Notes under the pieces: generated by a model
Databases searched by the model: none
What the model was told of the DNA's origin: nothing
The model's input: only the letters and a program-made list of their open reading frames with translations
Made by a program: the position numbers and the translations under genes
IMG/VR virus record: IMGVR_UViG_3300033979_000086
Span: 1 to 32,382 of that record
Length of the DNA: 32,382 nt
Reading direction: 5' to 3' (one strand)
DNA from: a virus
Part shown: positions 7,540 through 13,966 of the stretch, in pieces
Layout of the letters: every line of letters starts with the position of its first letter
Numbering within the stretch: the stretch's first letter is position 1

Positions 7540-8850
7540 ATGCCGACACCTTCGCTCCTAATCGTTCCCGCCCGCTTCAAGTCGGGCAAACTTTACTCGC
7601 AGTTACCAACCAGCGGGGCGGGTGATTTCACGGTCACCCGTGCGACTACTGCAACCCGTGTAAACGCAAGTGGACTTATTGAGTCGGTGGCTTCGGGGAT
7701 ACCGAGGTTGGACTACTTGTCAAGCGATGGAACGGTTGGGTGTCCTGCGCTTTTGGTGGAGCCGAGTGGGACGAATACGCTATCGGGGTCGGTTAGCCTT
7801 GATACTGGATGGACGATAACGGCAGACACAATAGTAACATCAGGGATTATTTCACCAAGTGGAAGTACAAATGCGACCTTGTTTCAAGCGACAAATACCG
7901 CATCACGGGTGCGTCAAACGGCAACGCTTGCAAGTGGTTCAACCTACACTTTCTCTTGTTTCGGAAAATTTGGCGCATTGTCAAGCGGATTTTCACTCAA
8001 TGTTTTTGACGAAAATGCTGCAAGTTATGGGAGCGGTGTTTGTCAAGCGTTTAACCTCAATGAGGGAACATTAGGTGCAAGCGGAACAACTGGTGCTGGA
8101 TTTACGCTTCAAAGCGTTGGAATGGAAAACTACGGCAGTGGTTGGTATCGTTGCAGAATGACCGTGCTGATGGGTTACACGCCAACAACCCCAAGAGTTG
8201 GATTTAGGGTTGGTACGCAAATAAGCGGAAGACCTCTATCGGTAGCCAGCGGCACGGTCAATGCTTGGGGCGCACAACTTGAAACAGGCTCGGTAGCAAC
8301 ATCCTACATCCCCACCACCACCGCAGCGGTCACCCGCAACGCAGATGCAATTAGGGTCAGCGGAGCGGTGAGCGGAAGTATCGGGCAGACGGTCGGAACC
8401 ATCTACTGCGAATTTGCGTATTTTGGAAGACCATCAGTTCAGTCGGGGCCGATATTTTTAAGGGAAACAAGTTTGAGGGGGTTGAGCATTGGAACAGCAG
8501 GGGTTACAAACATAAACTTTACCTCAAGGAATAACGCAGGCTCAACTTCCCTTGCAATAGTTACTGGTTCAGTTCAACTTAATACCTACTATAAAGTAGC
8601 AATCGCATACGATGCAAATGGAACTGCGGCAGGAGGTTCTGAGGTAAGTGGGGTTGTTGCGTATGTGAATGGAGTGCAAACCAATATCGGAACATTTCGT
8701 GTACCTGATGGAGTATTAAGCGAATTTAGAATGTTTGGCGCACCTGCCGCAAGTGCTGACACCGACCCATTTAATGGTCGCATCCTTGCCGCCGCTCTCT
8801 ACACCACCCGCTTGTCCAACGATGAACTCGCAGCCCTCACAAGCCTTTAA
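7540..8850 (+). CDS. Tail fibre / receptor-binding protein with lectin-like domains
   Basis: This 436-residue protein starts at ATG 7540. An in-frame start at 7498 would overlap the preceding small gene. The N-terminal part has FTVTRATTATRVNASGLIE, then PRLDY and CPALLVEPSGTN. That module is widespread at the front of phage fibre and virion proteins (R-x-S/T-x-A-T-R-V-N-x-x-G-x-I ... LLVEPxxTN). Two beta-sandwich regions follow (about 85-265 and 280-430). Their features (TYTFSCFGKFGA, GTIYCEFAYFGR, VVAYVNGVQTNIGTF, and FNGRILAAALYTTRLSNDELAAL at the end) are typical of concanavalin-A/LamG-like carbohydrate-binding domains. It probably binds host surface glycans. Low-complexity Ser/Gly/Thr content is high, as in many fibres. 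Confidence 0.7.
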   Translation: MPTPSLLIVPARFKSGKLYSQLPTSGAGDFTVTRATTATRVNASGLIESVASGIPRLDYLSSDGTVGCPALLVEPSGTNTLSGSVSLDTGWTITADTIVTSGIISPSGSTNATLFQATNTASRVRQTATLASGSTYTFSCFGKFGALSSGFSLNVFDENAASYGSGVCQAFNLNEGTLGASGTTGAGFTLQSVGMENYGSGWYRCRMTVLMGYTPTTPRVGFRVGTQISGRPLSVASGTVNAWGAQLETGSVATSYIPTTTAAVTRNADAIRVSGAVSGSIGQTVGTIYCEFAYFGRPSVQSGPIFLRETSLRGLSIGTAGVTNINFTSRNNAGSTSLAIVTGSVQLNTYYKVAIAYDANGTAAGGSEVSGVVAYVNGVQTNIGTFRVPDGVLSEFRMFGAPAASADTDPFNGRILAAALYTTRLSNDELAALTSL

Positions 8851-8852
8851 CA

Positions 8853-9116
8853 ATGGCCACCTTCCGCAAGTTCGCATTCCCGTCGCAGAAGGTCGCAGAC
8901 CAGTTGTTGCAATCCCTGCAACCGCTTGACACGGCCGTTCCCCTCGGAGAACTGGATGGCTTGGTATGCTACGACATACTATTCCAAGACGCTTATCCCG
9001 ATTCCTTCGCCGCTTACATCGTATGGCCCACGCCTTGCGGAGTGCATTCCTTCCTCGGATGGGACGCTCAATACGCTGCTGACTACAAAGAATTTGCAAC
9101 ACCGCAAAGCAAATAA
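8853..9116 (+). CDS. Small conserved-looking hypothetical protein
   Basis: This 87-residue protein has an N-terminal helix (MATFRKFAFPSQKVADQLLQSL) and ends with strands containing AAYIVWPTPCGVHSFLGW. It starts 2 bases after the fibre gene and stops before the holin. Position suggests a fibre partner (for example an assembly helper) or a minor virion protein. I do not recognise the family. Confidence 0.45.
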   Translation: MATFRKFAFPSQKVADQLLQSLQPLDTAVPLGELDGLVCYDILFQDAYPDSFAAYIVWPTPCGVHSFLGWDAQYAADYKEFATPQSK

Positions 9117-9127
9117 CATTTACAACC

Positions 9128-9352
9128 ATGGGACTATTTCGCCGCAACCCTAACAAACCCAACCTTATGCAATCAGCCATCATCGCTCTACTTCGTCACT
9201 TGCTCACCTTCATCGGCGGTACACTCGTCGCCAAAGGCGTCATTGATACCGCAACTCTGACCGAAATCATCGGTGCGATAATTACTTTGTTGTCAGTTGG
9301 TTGGATGGCCGTTGAGAAAGTAAAGGCTAAACCCGAAGCACCGAAGGCGTGA
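9128..9352 (+). CDS. Holin-like membrane protein
   Basis: This 74-residue protein has a basic N-terminus (MGLFRRNPNKPN) and a first hydrophobic helix around RHLLTFIGGTLVAKGVI. A short turn (DTATLTEI) leads to a second helix around IIGAIITLLSVGWMAVEKV and a charged tail. This two-helix pattern with G-x-L-V-x-x-G-x-I-D resembles the Pam3-gp28-type holin family. It would form the membrane lesion that starts lysis. The next gene overlaps it by GTGA and looks like a spanin, and an amidase is nearby, which supports a lysis role. Confidence 0.65.
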   Translation: MGLFRRNPNKPNLMQSAIIALLRHLLTFIGGTLVAKGVIDTATLTEIIGAIITLLSVGWMAVEKVKAKPEAPKA

Positions 9353-9624
9353 ACTTGATTGAAACCACTATCATCGGGTCCATCTCCGCAATCGTCGGGG
9401 GTGCAGTTGCTTGGCTGACCAAAGGCAAATTCACGGCCGATAGTTTGCAGGTCAAGCAAGCCCAAGCGGTGCTGGCTATGTGGCAGGCAACCGCCGAAGC
9501 ACAAAACAAAGAGTTGACTGAATTACGCAATGAACTTGTAGTTTTGCGTCAACGGATTGAGAGTTTGGAACATACCATCCATGCCCTTGAATCCGAGAAC
9601 GCAACACTAAAAGCCATGCAATGA
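9349..9624 (+). CDS. Spanin-like membrane-anchored coiled-coil protein
   Basis: This 91-residue protein starts at GTG 9349, inside the holin stop codon overlap. A single N-terminal hydrophobic segment (IGSISAIVGGAVAWL) is followed by a long charged coiled coil (about 35-88, ending LESENATLKAMQ). This is the form of an inner-membrane spanin (Rz-like) or a small membrane-tethered lysis accessory. No separate outer-membrane lipoprotein partner is seen next to it. The lipoprotein at 18505 is far away. It overlaps the next gene by ATGA. Confidence 0.5.
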   Translation: MNLIETTIIGSISAIVGGAVAWLTKGKFTADSLQVKQAQAVLAMWQATAEAQNKELTELRNELVVLRQRIESLEHTIHALESENATLKAMQ

Positions 9625-10505
9625 TTCTACCACTCACCAAGCACAGCCGAAACATCCATGACATCACCTGCCAAAGCGGGCAGGAGTTTCTTCTAATCAG
9701 CGACCTGCATTGGGACAACCCCCATTGCGATAGGGGACTGCTGACCAACCACCTAAAGGAAGCCCAACGGCGCAGCGCAGGAGTCATCGTCAACGGTGAC
9801 TTTTTTTGTTTGATGCAAGGCAAGGGCGACCCAAGACGGAGCAAGGAAGACATACGGGAAGAACACAATAACGCCAGGTACCTGGACTCCATCGTCAACA
9901 CGGCCGTGGAATGGTTTGCACCCTATGCAAAGAACCTGCTGCTGGTTGGCTACGGGAACCACGAAACATCCATCATCCACCACCAAGAAACCGACATCCT
10001 GCAACGCTTCGCAAGCACGCTGAACTACGCCACGGGGTCAGCGGTTGAGGTTGGCGGATACGGCGGCACGATTGATATCCGAGTGCAACACGACAACCTC
10101 CGTGGGGTCAACTTCGTAGTGCATTATTTTCATGGTGCAGGTGGGGGAGGCCCCGTCAGCCGTGGAGTAATTCATGACCAACGGTTACTCGCATCCACCG
10201 AAGGCTACGACTTGACTTGGATGGGCCATGTCCACGAGTTATACTACCACCAAAACATGATTCACCGCTATGACCGTTCCACGAAGACGCTCCTTCAAAA
10301 ACCTATTCACCAACTTAGGACGGCGACTTACAAGGAAGAGTGGGACGGAGGGTACATGGGCTTTCATACTGAACGAGGAAGAGGCCCGAAGCCTTTGGGA
10401 GGCTATTGGATGAAATTGGAAACGAGCCGCAATGCCAGCAAGGACAACAAAGGTCCCGAACTGCAACTGCACGCCACCTTCACTCCTGCGGATAGGTTGT
10501 ATTAA
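9621..10505 (+). CDS. Calcineurin-like metallophosphoesterase
   Basis: This 294-residue protein has all the metal-binding motifs of the family in order. SDLHWD gives D28 and H30, NGDFF lies near 58-62, GNHET near 112-116, HYFHG near 167-171 and GHVHE near 201-205. It should hydrolyse phosphomono- or diester bonds with two metal ions. The substrate could be nucleic acid, a nucleotide signal or a lipid or cell-wall phosphate, and the sequence does not decide. It overlaps the spanin-like gene by ATGA and is the last plus-strand gene before the convergent endolysin operon. Its stop TAA shares the TTAA at 10502-10505 with the stop of the opposing gene. Confidence 0.85.
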   Translation: MILPLTKHSRNIHDITCQSGQEFLLISDLHWDNPHCDRGLLTNHLKEAQRRSAGVIVNGDFFCLMQGKGDPRRSKEDIREEHNNARYLDSIVNTAVEWFAPYAKNLLLVGYGNHETSIIHHQETDILQRFASTLNYATGSAVEVGGYGGTIDIRVQHDNLRGVNFVVHYFHGAGGGGPVSRGVIHDQRLLASTEGYDLTWMGHVHELYYHQNMIHRYDRSTKTLLQKPIHQLRTATYKEEWDGGYMGFHTERGRGPKPLGGYWMKLETSRNASKDNKGPELQLHATFTPADRLY

Positions 10506-10927
10506 TCCTCCTGCGTATCGGAGGCGGTCAAGTACAGGTAACCGTACTCTTTCTCCGCATTGAACTGCGGACATTCCTTGGCCACTCCTGGGAAGTCCCG
10601 ATGGCCACAAATGCGGGCCTTGGGGTACTTCTGCAACCACGATAGCAACACCCCTGCGATGGCTTGGCGTTGCTGTATGGTGCGGTCATCCGTGTCCTTC
10701 CCCCCGATATACGACACATGCAGGCTCGTTGCGTTGTGTCCTGCAACCCCGTTGGTCACCTTGTCGTCGGTGGCCAAGGTCGTGATGTTCCCGTTGGGTT
10801 CAATGATTTTGTGATACCCCACGGCCTTCCAGCCCAATCCCTCCTTCCAATGTTTGCGGATGGATGCGATGGTTGTGTTCTTCGGGGTGGCGGTGCAATG
10901 GACGACGAGGTGGGTGATATTTCTCAT
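10502..10927 (-). CDS. N-acetylmuramoyl-L-alanine amidase (endolysin)
   Basis: This 141-residue single-domain enzyme cuts the bond between N-acetylmuramic acid and the stem peptide of peptidoglycan, releasing progeny. It fits the Amidase_2/T7 lysozyme family. THLVVHCTAT supplies H10, GYHKII lies near 38, AGHNATSLHVSYIGG near 63-76, and CGHRDFPGVAKECP supplies H109, K117 and C119. H10, H109 and C119 are the expected zinc ligands. There is no signal peptide, so it needs the holin at 9128. It is encoded on the minus strand and overlaps the upstream 83-residue gene by ATGA. Confidence 0.9.
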   Translation of the reverse strand: MRNITHLVVHCTATPKNTTIASIRKHWKEGLGWKAVGYHKIIEPNGNITTLATDDKVTNGVAGHNATSLHVSYIGGKDTDDRTIQQRQAIAGVLLSWLQKYPKARICGHRDFPGVAKECPQFNAEKEYGYLYLTASDTQED

Positions 10928-11175
10928 TCTTCGGGGTTAAGGAGTGGGTAGTAACAAACGGTATGGTCCTGCTCGGTGGGTAACTGGGAGGCTGACACTT
11001 CATGAACCCCCGCCCATTGAGCCTTGGCGGGGTCGTACCCAAGCAACTCGCAAGCACGGCGGTACTCGCACAGGAGGGCGTGGTTCTGCTCCAAGTCAGC
11101 GGGCGATATGGCTATCATCAGCCGCTCCAAGGCGTTTGTGAGGGCTTTGGCGGGTCGGGTAGAGTGGTAGGTCAT
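10924..11175 (-). CDS. Small unknown protein co-transcribed with endolysin
   Basis: This 83-residue, mainly helical protein contains LTNALERLMIAISPADLEQ and ALLCEYRRACELLGYDP. It is the first gene of a two-gene minus-strand operon, starting next to a TAAATTTG box. It has no membrane segment or known motif. Because it leads the amidase operon, it may act in lysis control or be an unrelated early gene. I cannot assign a function. Confidence 0.5.
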   Translation of the reverse strand: MTYHSTRPAKALTNALERLMIAISPADLEQNHALLCEYRRACELLGYDPAKAQWAGVHEVSASQLPTEQDHTVCYYPLLNPEE

Positions 11176-11179
11176 ACCG

Positions 11180-11187
11180 CAAATTTA
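11180..11187 (-). promoter_or_regulatory. Minus-strand -7 box TAAATTTG
   Basis: On the minus strand TAAATTTG lies 4 bases before the ATG at 11175, so the mRNA may be nearly leaderless. A TTTG further upstream is 24 bases away, a little longer than the usual spacing. The box overlaps the left arm of the inverted repeat at 11183-11256. Confidence 0.5.
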
Positions 11188-11256
11188 TACCCGATAGCGC
11201 AGAAATATGCCCAAAACAGAGAGTTTTGAAAATCTTATACCGCATCGGGTGTAAAT
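11183..11256. promoter_or_regulatory. Inverted repeat in the divergent control region (operator candidate)
   Basis: ATTTATACCCGAT (11183-11195) is repeated in inverted form as ATCGGGTGTAAAT (11244-11256), with 12 of 13 bases matching. In addition ATACCGCA occurs directly at 11174-11181 and 11237-11244. The region separates the minus-strand endolysin operon from the plus-strand early operon. A dimeric regulator bound at both arms could control both directions. The rest of 11176-11334 holds no gene that I can support. Confidence 0.5.
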
Positions 11257-11305
11257 GCTCCAAAAGAAAAATGACTACAATGGTCGCAAAAGGGTAGAGG
11301 CGTTG

Positions 11306-11313
11306 TAACTTTG
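11306..11313 (+). promoter_or_regulatory. Early promoter -7 box TAACTTTG
   Basis: The box is a perfect TAnnTTTG match 21 bases before the ATG at 11335, at the head of the plus-strand early region. The -33 element is not obvious. The same octamer occurs at 13833 and 22484. Confidence 0.55.
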
Positions 11314-11334
11314 TCGGACACTAAACCACCAACC

Positions 11335-11580
11335 ATGCCACAAACCATCAAAAAGTACCCCGTCGTCGTTGTAGAATCAGCGACTGACCCCGTGTCCAAA
11401 GAAACCTGCGGAGGCGACCAATACACCCTTGTAACCCCAAAGAGCAAGGCGAGAGCATTTTCAATGGCCAAACTATTGAAGAACTTTTACGAAGTCCATG
11501 TGTACGAAGAAGACACCGATGTCCGAGGCCATTGGATTTTTAAGAATGGCGTTATGATTGAAAATATGTTCAGCAACTAA
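11335..11580 (+). CDS. Small early protein of unknown function
   Basis: This 81-residue protein starts at ATG 11335 (MPQTIKKYPVVVVESATDP). A TTG start at 11311 would lie within the promoter box. It has an alpha/beta pattern, with a strand VVVVESA, a helix around AFSMAKLLKNFYEVHVYEE and a closing strand GHWIFKNGVMIENMF. As the first gene of the early operon it could be a host-takeover or anti-defence protein, but nothing in the sequence shows this. Confidence 0.5.
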   Translation: MPQTIKKYPVVVVESATDPVSKETCGGDQYTLVTPKSKARAFSMAKLLKNFYEVHVYEEDTDVRGHWIFKNGVMIENMFSN

Positions 11581-11590
11581 CCCCAAAACC

Positions 11591-11710
11591 ATGACCCACG
11601 AAACCAAAACCAAACTCAAAGCCGCCCTTGCGACGGGCTACATCGTGCTGACCGCCTGCCTCGGCCTCGCATTTTTCGGCAGATTCTTTCTTGCAATCAT
11701 CACCAACTAA
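11591..11710 (+). CDS. Membrane micropeptide (39 aa)
   Basis: The protein has a short charged start (MTHETKTKLKAA) and one hydrophobic helix, TGYIVLTACLGLAFFGRFF, followed by LAIITN. It has an ATG after an ACC spacer, as do its neighbours (11335, 11721), with 10-base gaps on both sides. The motif FGRFFL is shared with the membrane micropeptide at 22496. Function is unknown. It is too short for a domain assignment. Confidence 0.55.
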   Translation: MTHETKTKLKAALATGYIVLTACLGLAFFGRFFLAIITN

Positions 11711-11720
11711 ACCCCAAACC

Positions 11721-12359
11721 ATGAAACCACTATCCCCCGAACAACTCGCTAAGATTGCCAAGCCACTCCCCCCCGAAGCCATTGCCGCTCATCCCCGCAT
11801 GGCGGGCCTCTCAACCATTAAGGGCATCTTTGTAACCGAACGCCTCAACCAGGTATTCGGTGTCGGTGCGTGGGTCGTCAAGACCGACTTGTCTGCCCCC
11901 ATTGCAACCGTCCACACCACAACAAATGCTGGCCGTGAGCGGATTGAGTACACCGCCGTCGCCAAGACCATCTTCACGGTTCCCGAACACGACATCTACT
12001 ACGAGTGCATCGCATCCAGCACCAACTCCGACCCAGGCGATGCCGCCAAGGGTGCGACCACGGATGCAATTACCAAGATTGCGTCTTGGATTGGAATCGG
12101 CATTGATGTGTACAAAGGCAAGCACGGAGCGGCCCCCAAGCCCGCCAACGCCAACCTGCTGGACCTCAACGACAAACTCGGCCTCGTTCCCGCCTACGAT
12201 GACCTCACCGCCGCAACGCTACGGGCGGACTTCATCAAACTGGTGCAGAAGTTACCCGCCGACCAACAGGAGCGATTCATGAAGGACCTGGACCAAATGA
12301 CCCCCGCCCGATTTGAGAAAGGCATTCAATTCATTCAAAATCAACTCTCTAAAAAATAA
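11721..12359 (+). CDS. Rad52-like single-strand annealing protein (candidate)
   Basis: This 212-residue protein starts at ATG 11721, after an in-frame upstream start was discarded because it overlaps the preceding micropeptide. The core has LNQVFGVGAWVVKTDL (about 45), a beta region with EYTAVAKTIFTV, and GDAAKGATTDAITKIASWIGIGIDVYKGK (about 115-145). The order of an F-G-x-x-W strand followed by an A-x-K-G-A/S-T-D-A-x-x-K helix and GIG is that of Rad52-type annealing proteins (Sak-like). The C-terminal part is helical. It would anneal homologous single strands during phage replication and recombination. The nearby SSB-like, helicase and nuclease genes support a recombination module. Confidence 0.6.
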   Translation: MKPLSPEQLAKIAKPLPPEAIAAHPRMAGLSTIKGIFVTERLNQVFGVGAWVVKTDLSAPIATVHTTTNAGRERIEYTAVAKTIFTVPEHDIYYECIASSTNSDPGDAAKGATTDAITKIASWIGIGIDVYKGKHGAAPKPANANLLDLNDKLGLVPAYDDLTAATLRADFIKLVQKLPADQQERFMKDLDQMTPARFEKGIQFIQNQLSKK

Positions 12360-12362
12360 GCC

Positions 12363-12605
12363 ATGACCAACCTACTGACACAGTGCAACGCCGATGTTTA
12401 CAAGGCAATCCTTGACATCAAAGAAAAAAGCTTTGAAATTGGGGAGAAACTCATCTCCATCCTTCAAATACACCAATACTGGTGGCAAATGACTGCGGGC
12501 GATATGCTTTGGTTCTCTGCCCATCTTCCTCGCGAAATTTGGGACGGCAAAGCCCACACCTTCCAATTTCTTTTTCAATCCAAACAAACCACCCAAATGC
12601 CATGA
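12363..12605 (+). CDS. Small unknown early protein
   Basis: This 80-residue protein begins MTNLLTQCNADVYKAILDIKEKS. It is helical in the first half and aromatic-rich in the middle (HQYWWQMTAGDMLWFSAHL). It starts 3 bases after the annealing-protein gene and overlaps the next by ATGA. There is no recognised domain. Gene-tight spacing supports translation. Confidence 0.45.
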   Translation: MTNLLTQCNADVYKAILDIKEKSFEIGEKLISILQIHQYWWQMTAGDMLWFSAHLPREIWDGKAHTFQFLFQSKQTTQMP

Positions 12606-13051
12606 ACCATATCGTCACCATCCCCAAGTGGGACATCAGCAAGTATGAAATTGCCCACATCGCCGATGGCCTTATAGCCCGAATCAACGAAGGCGAGGTC
12701 AACCCCATCGCCGCCCATGTACGCTTGAAGGCCGTTGTCAAGGCCTTGGAGCAAGTCCTCAAAGCGACCGAGGACATCGTCCGTGACGAAGCCGAAAAGC
12801 ACGGCAAGACCTTCTCCGCCTTCGGTGCGGAGATTCAAGTCAAGGAGGGGGCGTTAACTCCCGACTACCAGCACGATCAAGTGTGGAGTGATCTGCAAGC
12901 AGCCATGAAAGCGAGAGAAGAACTGCTCAAGATGGCCTTCCGCAACGCTGGCAAGGCAACGGTCTATGACGAATCCACGGGCGAAGCGGTCCCCGTGTGT
13001 CCCGCCAAAGGGACAAAACCGAGCATCGCAGTAACTTTTAAAGCCAGTTAA
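12602..13051 (+). CDS. Helical early protein of unknown function
   Basis: This 149-residue protein starts at ATG 12602 (MNHIVTIPKWDISKYEIAHIAD). The longer frame upstream overlaps the neighbouring gene in a different frame. It is mainly helical, with the charged stretch LKAVVKALEQVLKATEDIVRDE and a C-terminal strand region (CPAKGTKPSIAVTF). It lies between the annealing protein and HTH/SSB-like genes, so a role in replication or recombination is likely but unproven. I do not recognise the family. Confidence 0.5.
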   Translation: MNHIVTIPKWDISKYEIAHIADGLIARINEGEVNPIAAHVRLKAVVKALEQVLKATEDIVRDEAEKHGKTFSAFGAEIQVKEGALTPDYQHDQVWSDLQAAMKAREELLKMAFRNAGKATVYDESTGEAVPVCPAKGTKPSIAVTFKAS

Positions 13052-13052
13052 G

Positions 13053-13361
13053 ATGAAAGACGGACAAACATTCGGCCAATGGCTGAAGTGGGATTTTGAG
13101 GGGAATGGAAATTTGAATATCAATAACAAAAACGGTTCCCTAATCTACTTTGAGGCTTCAAATGGATTTTGGGAAAAGTATGAATACGATTCTCAACGCA
13201 GAACAATCTACAGAGAGGATTGCTCTGGATTTTGGGCTAAGTGTGAATATGATTCCGAAAGCAATACTATTTACTATAAGAATTCAAATGGGGTAATCAC
13301 AGACAACCGACCACCTCAAATCATTGAACACAAAGGCCACAAATATCAACTAATCCCCTAA
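13053..13361 (+). CDS. Aromatic repeat protein, AT-rich gene
   Basis: This 102-residue protein has about two and a half imperfect repeats of 21 residues: YFEASNGFWEKYEYDSQRR, YREDCSGFWAKCEYDSESN, then YYKNSNGV. The repeats have the S-x-G-F/V-W-x-K-x-E-Y-D-S core seen in YD-type beta-hairpin repeats. It ends with a short IIEHKGHKYQLIP strand. The DNA is clearly richer in A and T than its neighbours, a sign of separate origin. Function is unknown. Such repeats could be recognition surfaces. Confidence 0.55.
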   Translation: MKDGQTFGQWLKWDFEGNGNLNINNKNGSLIYFEASNGFWEKYEYDSQRRTIYREDCSGFWAKCEYDSESNTIYYKNSNGVITDNRPPQIIEHKGHKYQLIP

Positions 13362-13363
13362 CC

Positions 13364-13591
13364 ATGCCCAAACCCAAAGGAAAAGAAATCCAACGAAGGG
13401 TGGCCACCATCTACGCCGTGTCATACCTCGCACAACGCCCATACAGGGCCACAGAACTCGCCGAAGTGCTTGGGGTGACCATCCGTACCACCTATCGAAT
13501 CCTAAGCGATTTGCGGGCCTCTAATTGGCTCGTACTGGAAAACTGCAAATACTCAATTCAACCTAACCAAACCCCAACCCAAAACCCATGA
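13364..13591 (+). CDS. Small helix-turn-helix protein
   Basis: This 75-residue protein has a winged-helix-like HTH in about 15-60 (IYAVSYLAQRPYRATELAE, then VLGVTIRTTYRILSDLRA). A wing strand WLVLENCKYSI follows. This is the layout of IclR/DeoR-type DNA-binding domains without any effector domain. It is a good candidate for binding the inverted repeat upstream of the early operon or other phage promoters. It overlaps the following SSB-like gene by ATGA. Confidence 0.6.
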   Translation: MPKPKGKEIQRRVATIYAVSYLAQRPYRATELAEVLGVTIRTTYRILSDLRASNWLVLENCKYSIQPNQTPTQNP

Positions 13592-13830
13592 GCGATTACA
13601 CCCCCCAACCCAACACCTTCACCCTGTTCGCTAACGACAAAGGTGACAACCCCAAGCGTCCCGACTACAAGGGCGACATCATCATGCCCGACGGGACCAA
13701 GATGCGGCTCTCCGCATGGGTCAAGGAAGGCAAGAGCGGAAAGCGGTTCCTGTCAGGCAAAGTGGAACCCATGCAGCAGCAGACCAGCGGCGGGAATTTT
13801 GCCCCTCAAGATGGTGATATGCCTTTTTAG
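13588..13830 (+). CDS. SSB-like DNA-binding protein
   Basis: This 80-residue protein has a compact beta core (FTLFANDKGD, DYKGDIIMPDGTKMRLSAWVKEG, KRFLSGKVEP), a Gln/Gly-rich linker and a C-terminal tip DGDMPF. The core order matches the short DUF736-like proteins (x-L-F-x-N-x-K ... L-x-A-W-x-K-E-G-K-x-G-x-x-F-L-S). The tip matches the acidic-x-P-F end by which SSB proteins bind partners. It probably coats single-stranded DNA during replication. The stop is followed at once by a TAACTTTG box. Confidence 0.55.
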   Translation: MSDYTPQPNTFTLFANDKGDNPKRPDYKGDIIMPDGTKMRLSAWVKEGKSGKRFLSGKVEPMQQQTSGGNFAPQDGDMPF

Positions 13831-13832
13831 TG

Positions 13833-13840
13833 TAACTTTG
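13833..13840 (+). promoter_or_regulatory. -7 box TAACTTTG before the primase leader
   Basis: The box is a perfect TAnnTTTG match 2 bases after the SSB-like stop. It lies 126 bases before the primase-helicase ATG, with a terminator hairpin in between, so a transcript from here may end at 13959 unless it reads through. Confidence 0.5.
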
Positions 13841-13959
13841 TGAACTAATTACATTTACTACTATAGCCCATTTGAAATTGCAGCCAAATGGTGCTTCCGA
13901 TAAAGGGTTCATTCTCTAACCCCTGCCCTGGCTGCTGCAATCAGTCAGGGTTTTTTTTT
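13841..13959 (+). ncRNA. Structured leader or small RNA candidate
   Basis: Between a TAACTTTG box and a T9 terminator this stretch holds three hairpins. The arms are CCATTTG/CAAATGG (13868-13874 with 13885-13891), GGGTT/AACCC (13905-13909 with 13918-13922), and the terminator. It has no convincing ORF. It could be an attenuator for the primase gene or a free small RNA. The pieces are seen, the RNA is inferred. Confidence 0.35.
13926..13959 (+). terminator. Strong intrinsic terminator before primase
   Basis: CCCTGGCTG (13926-13934) pairs with CAGTCAGGG (13942-13950), 9 bp including one G-T wobble, with a 7-base loop. Nine T residues follow (13951-13959). CTTTGCC then leads into the ATG at 13967, so the primase gene may have its own leaderless start. 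Confidence 0.9.
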
Positions 13960-13966
13960 CTTTGCC

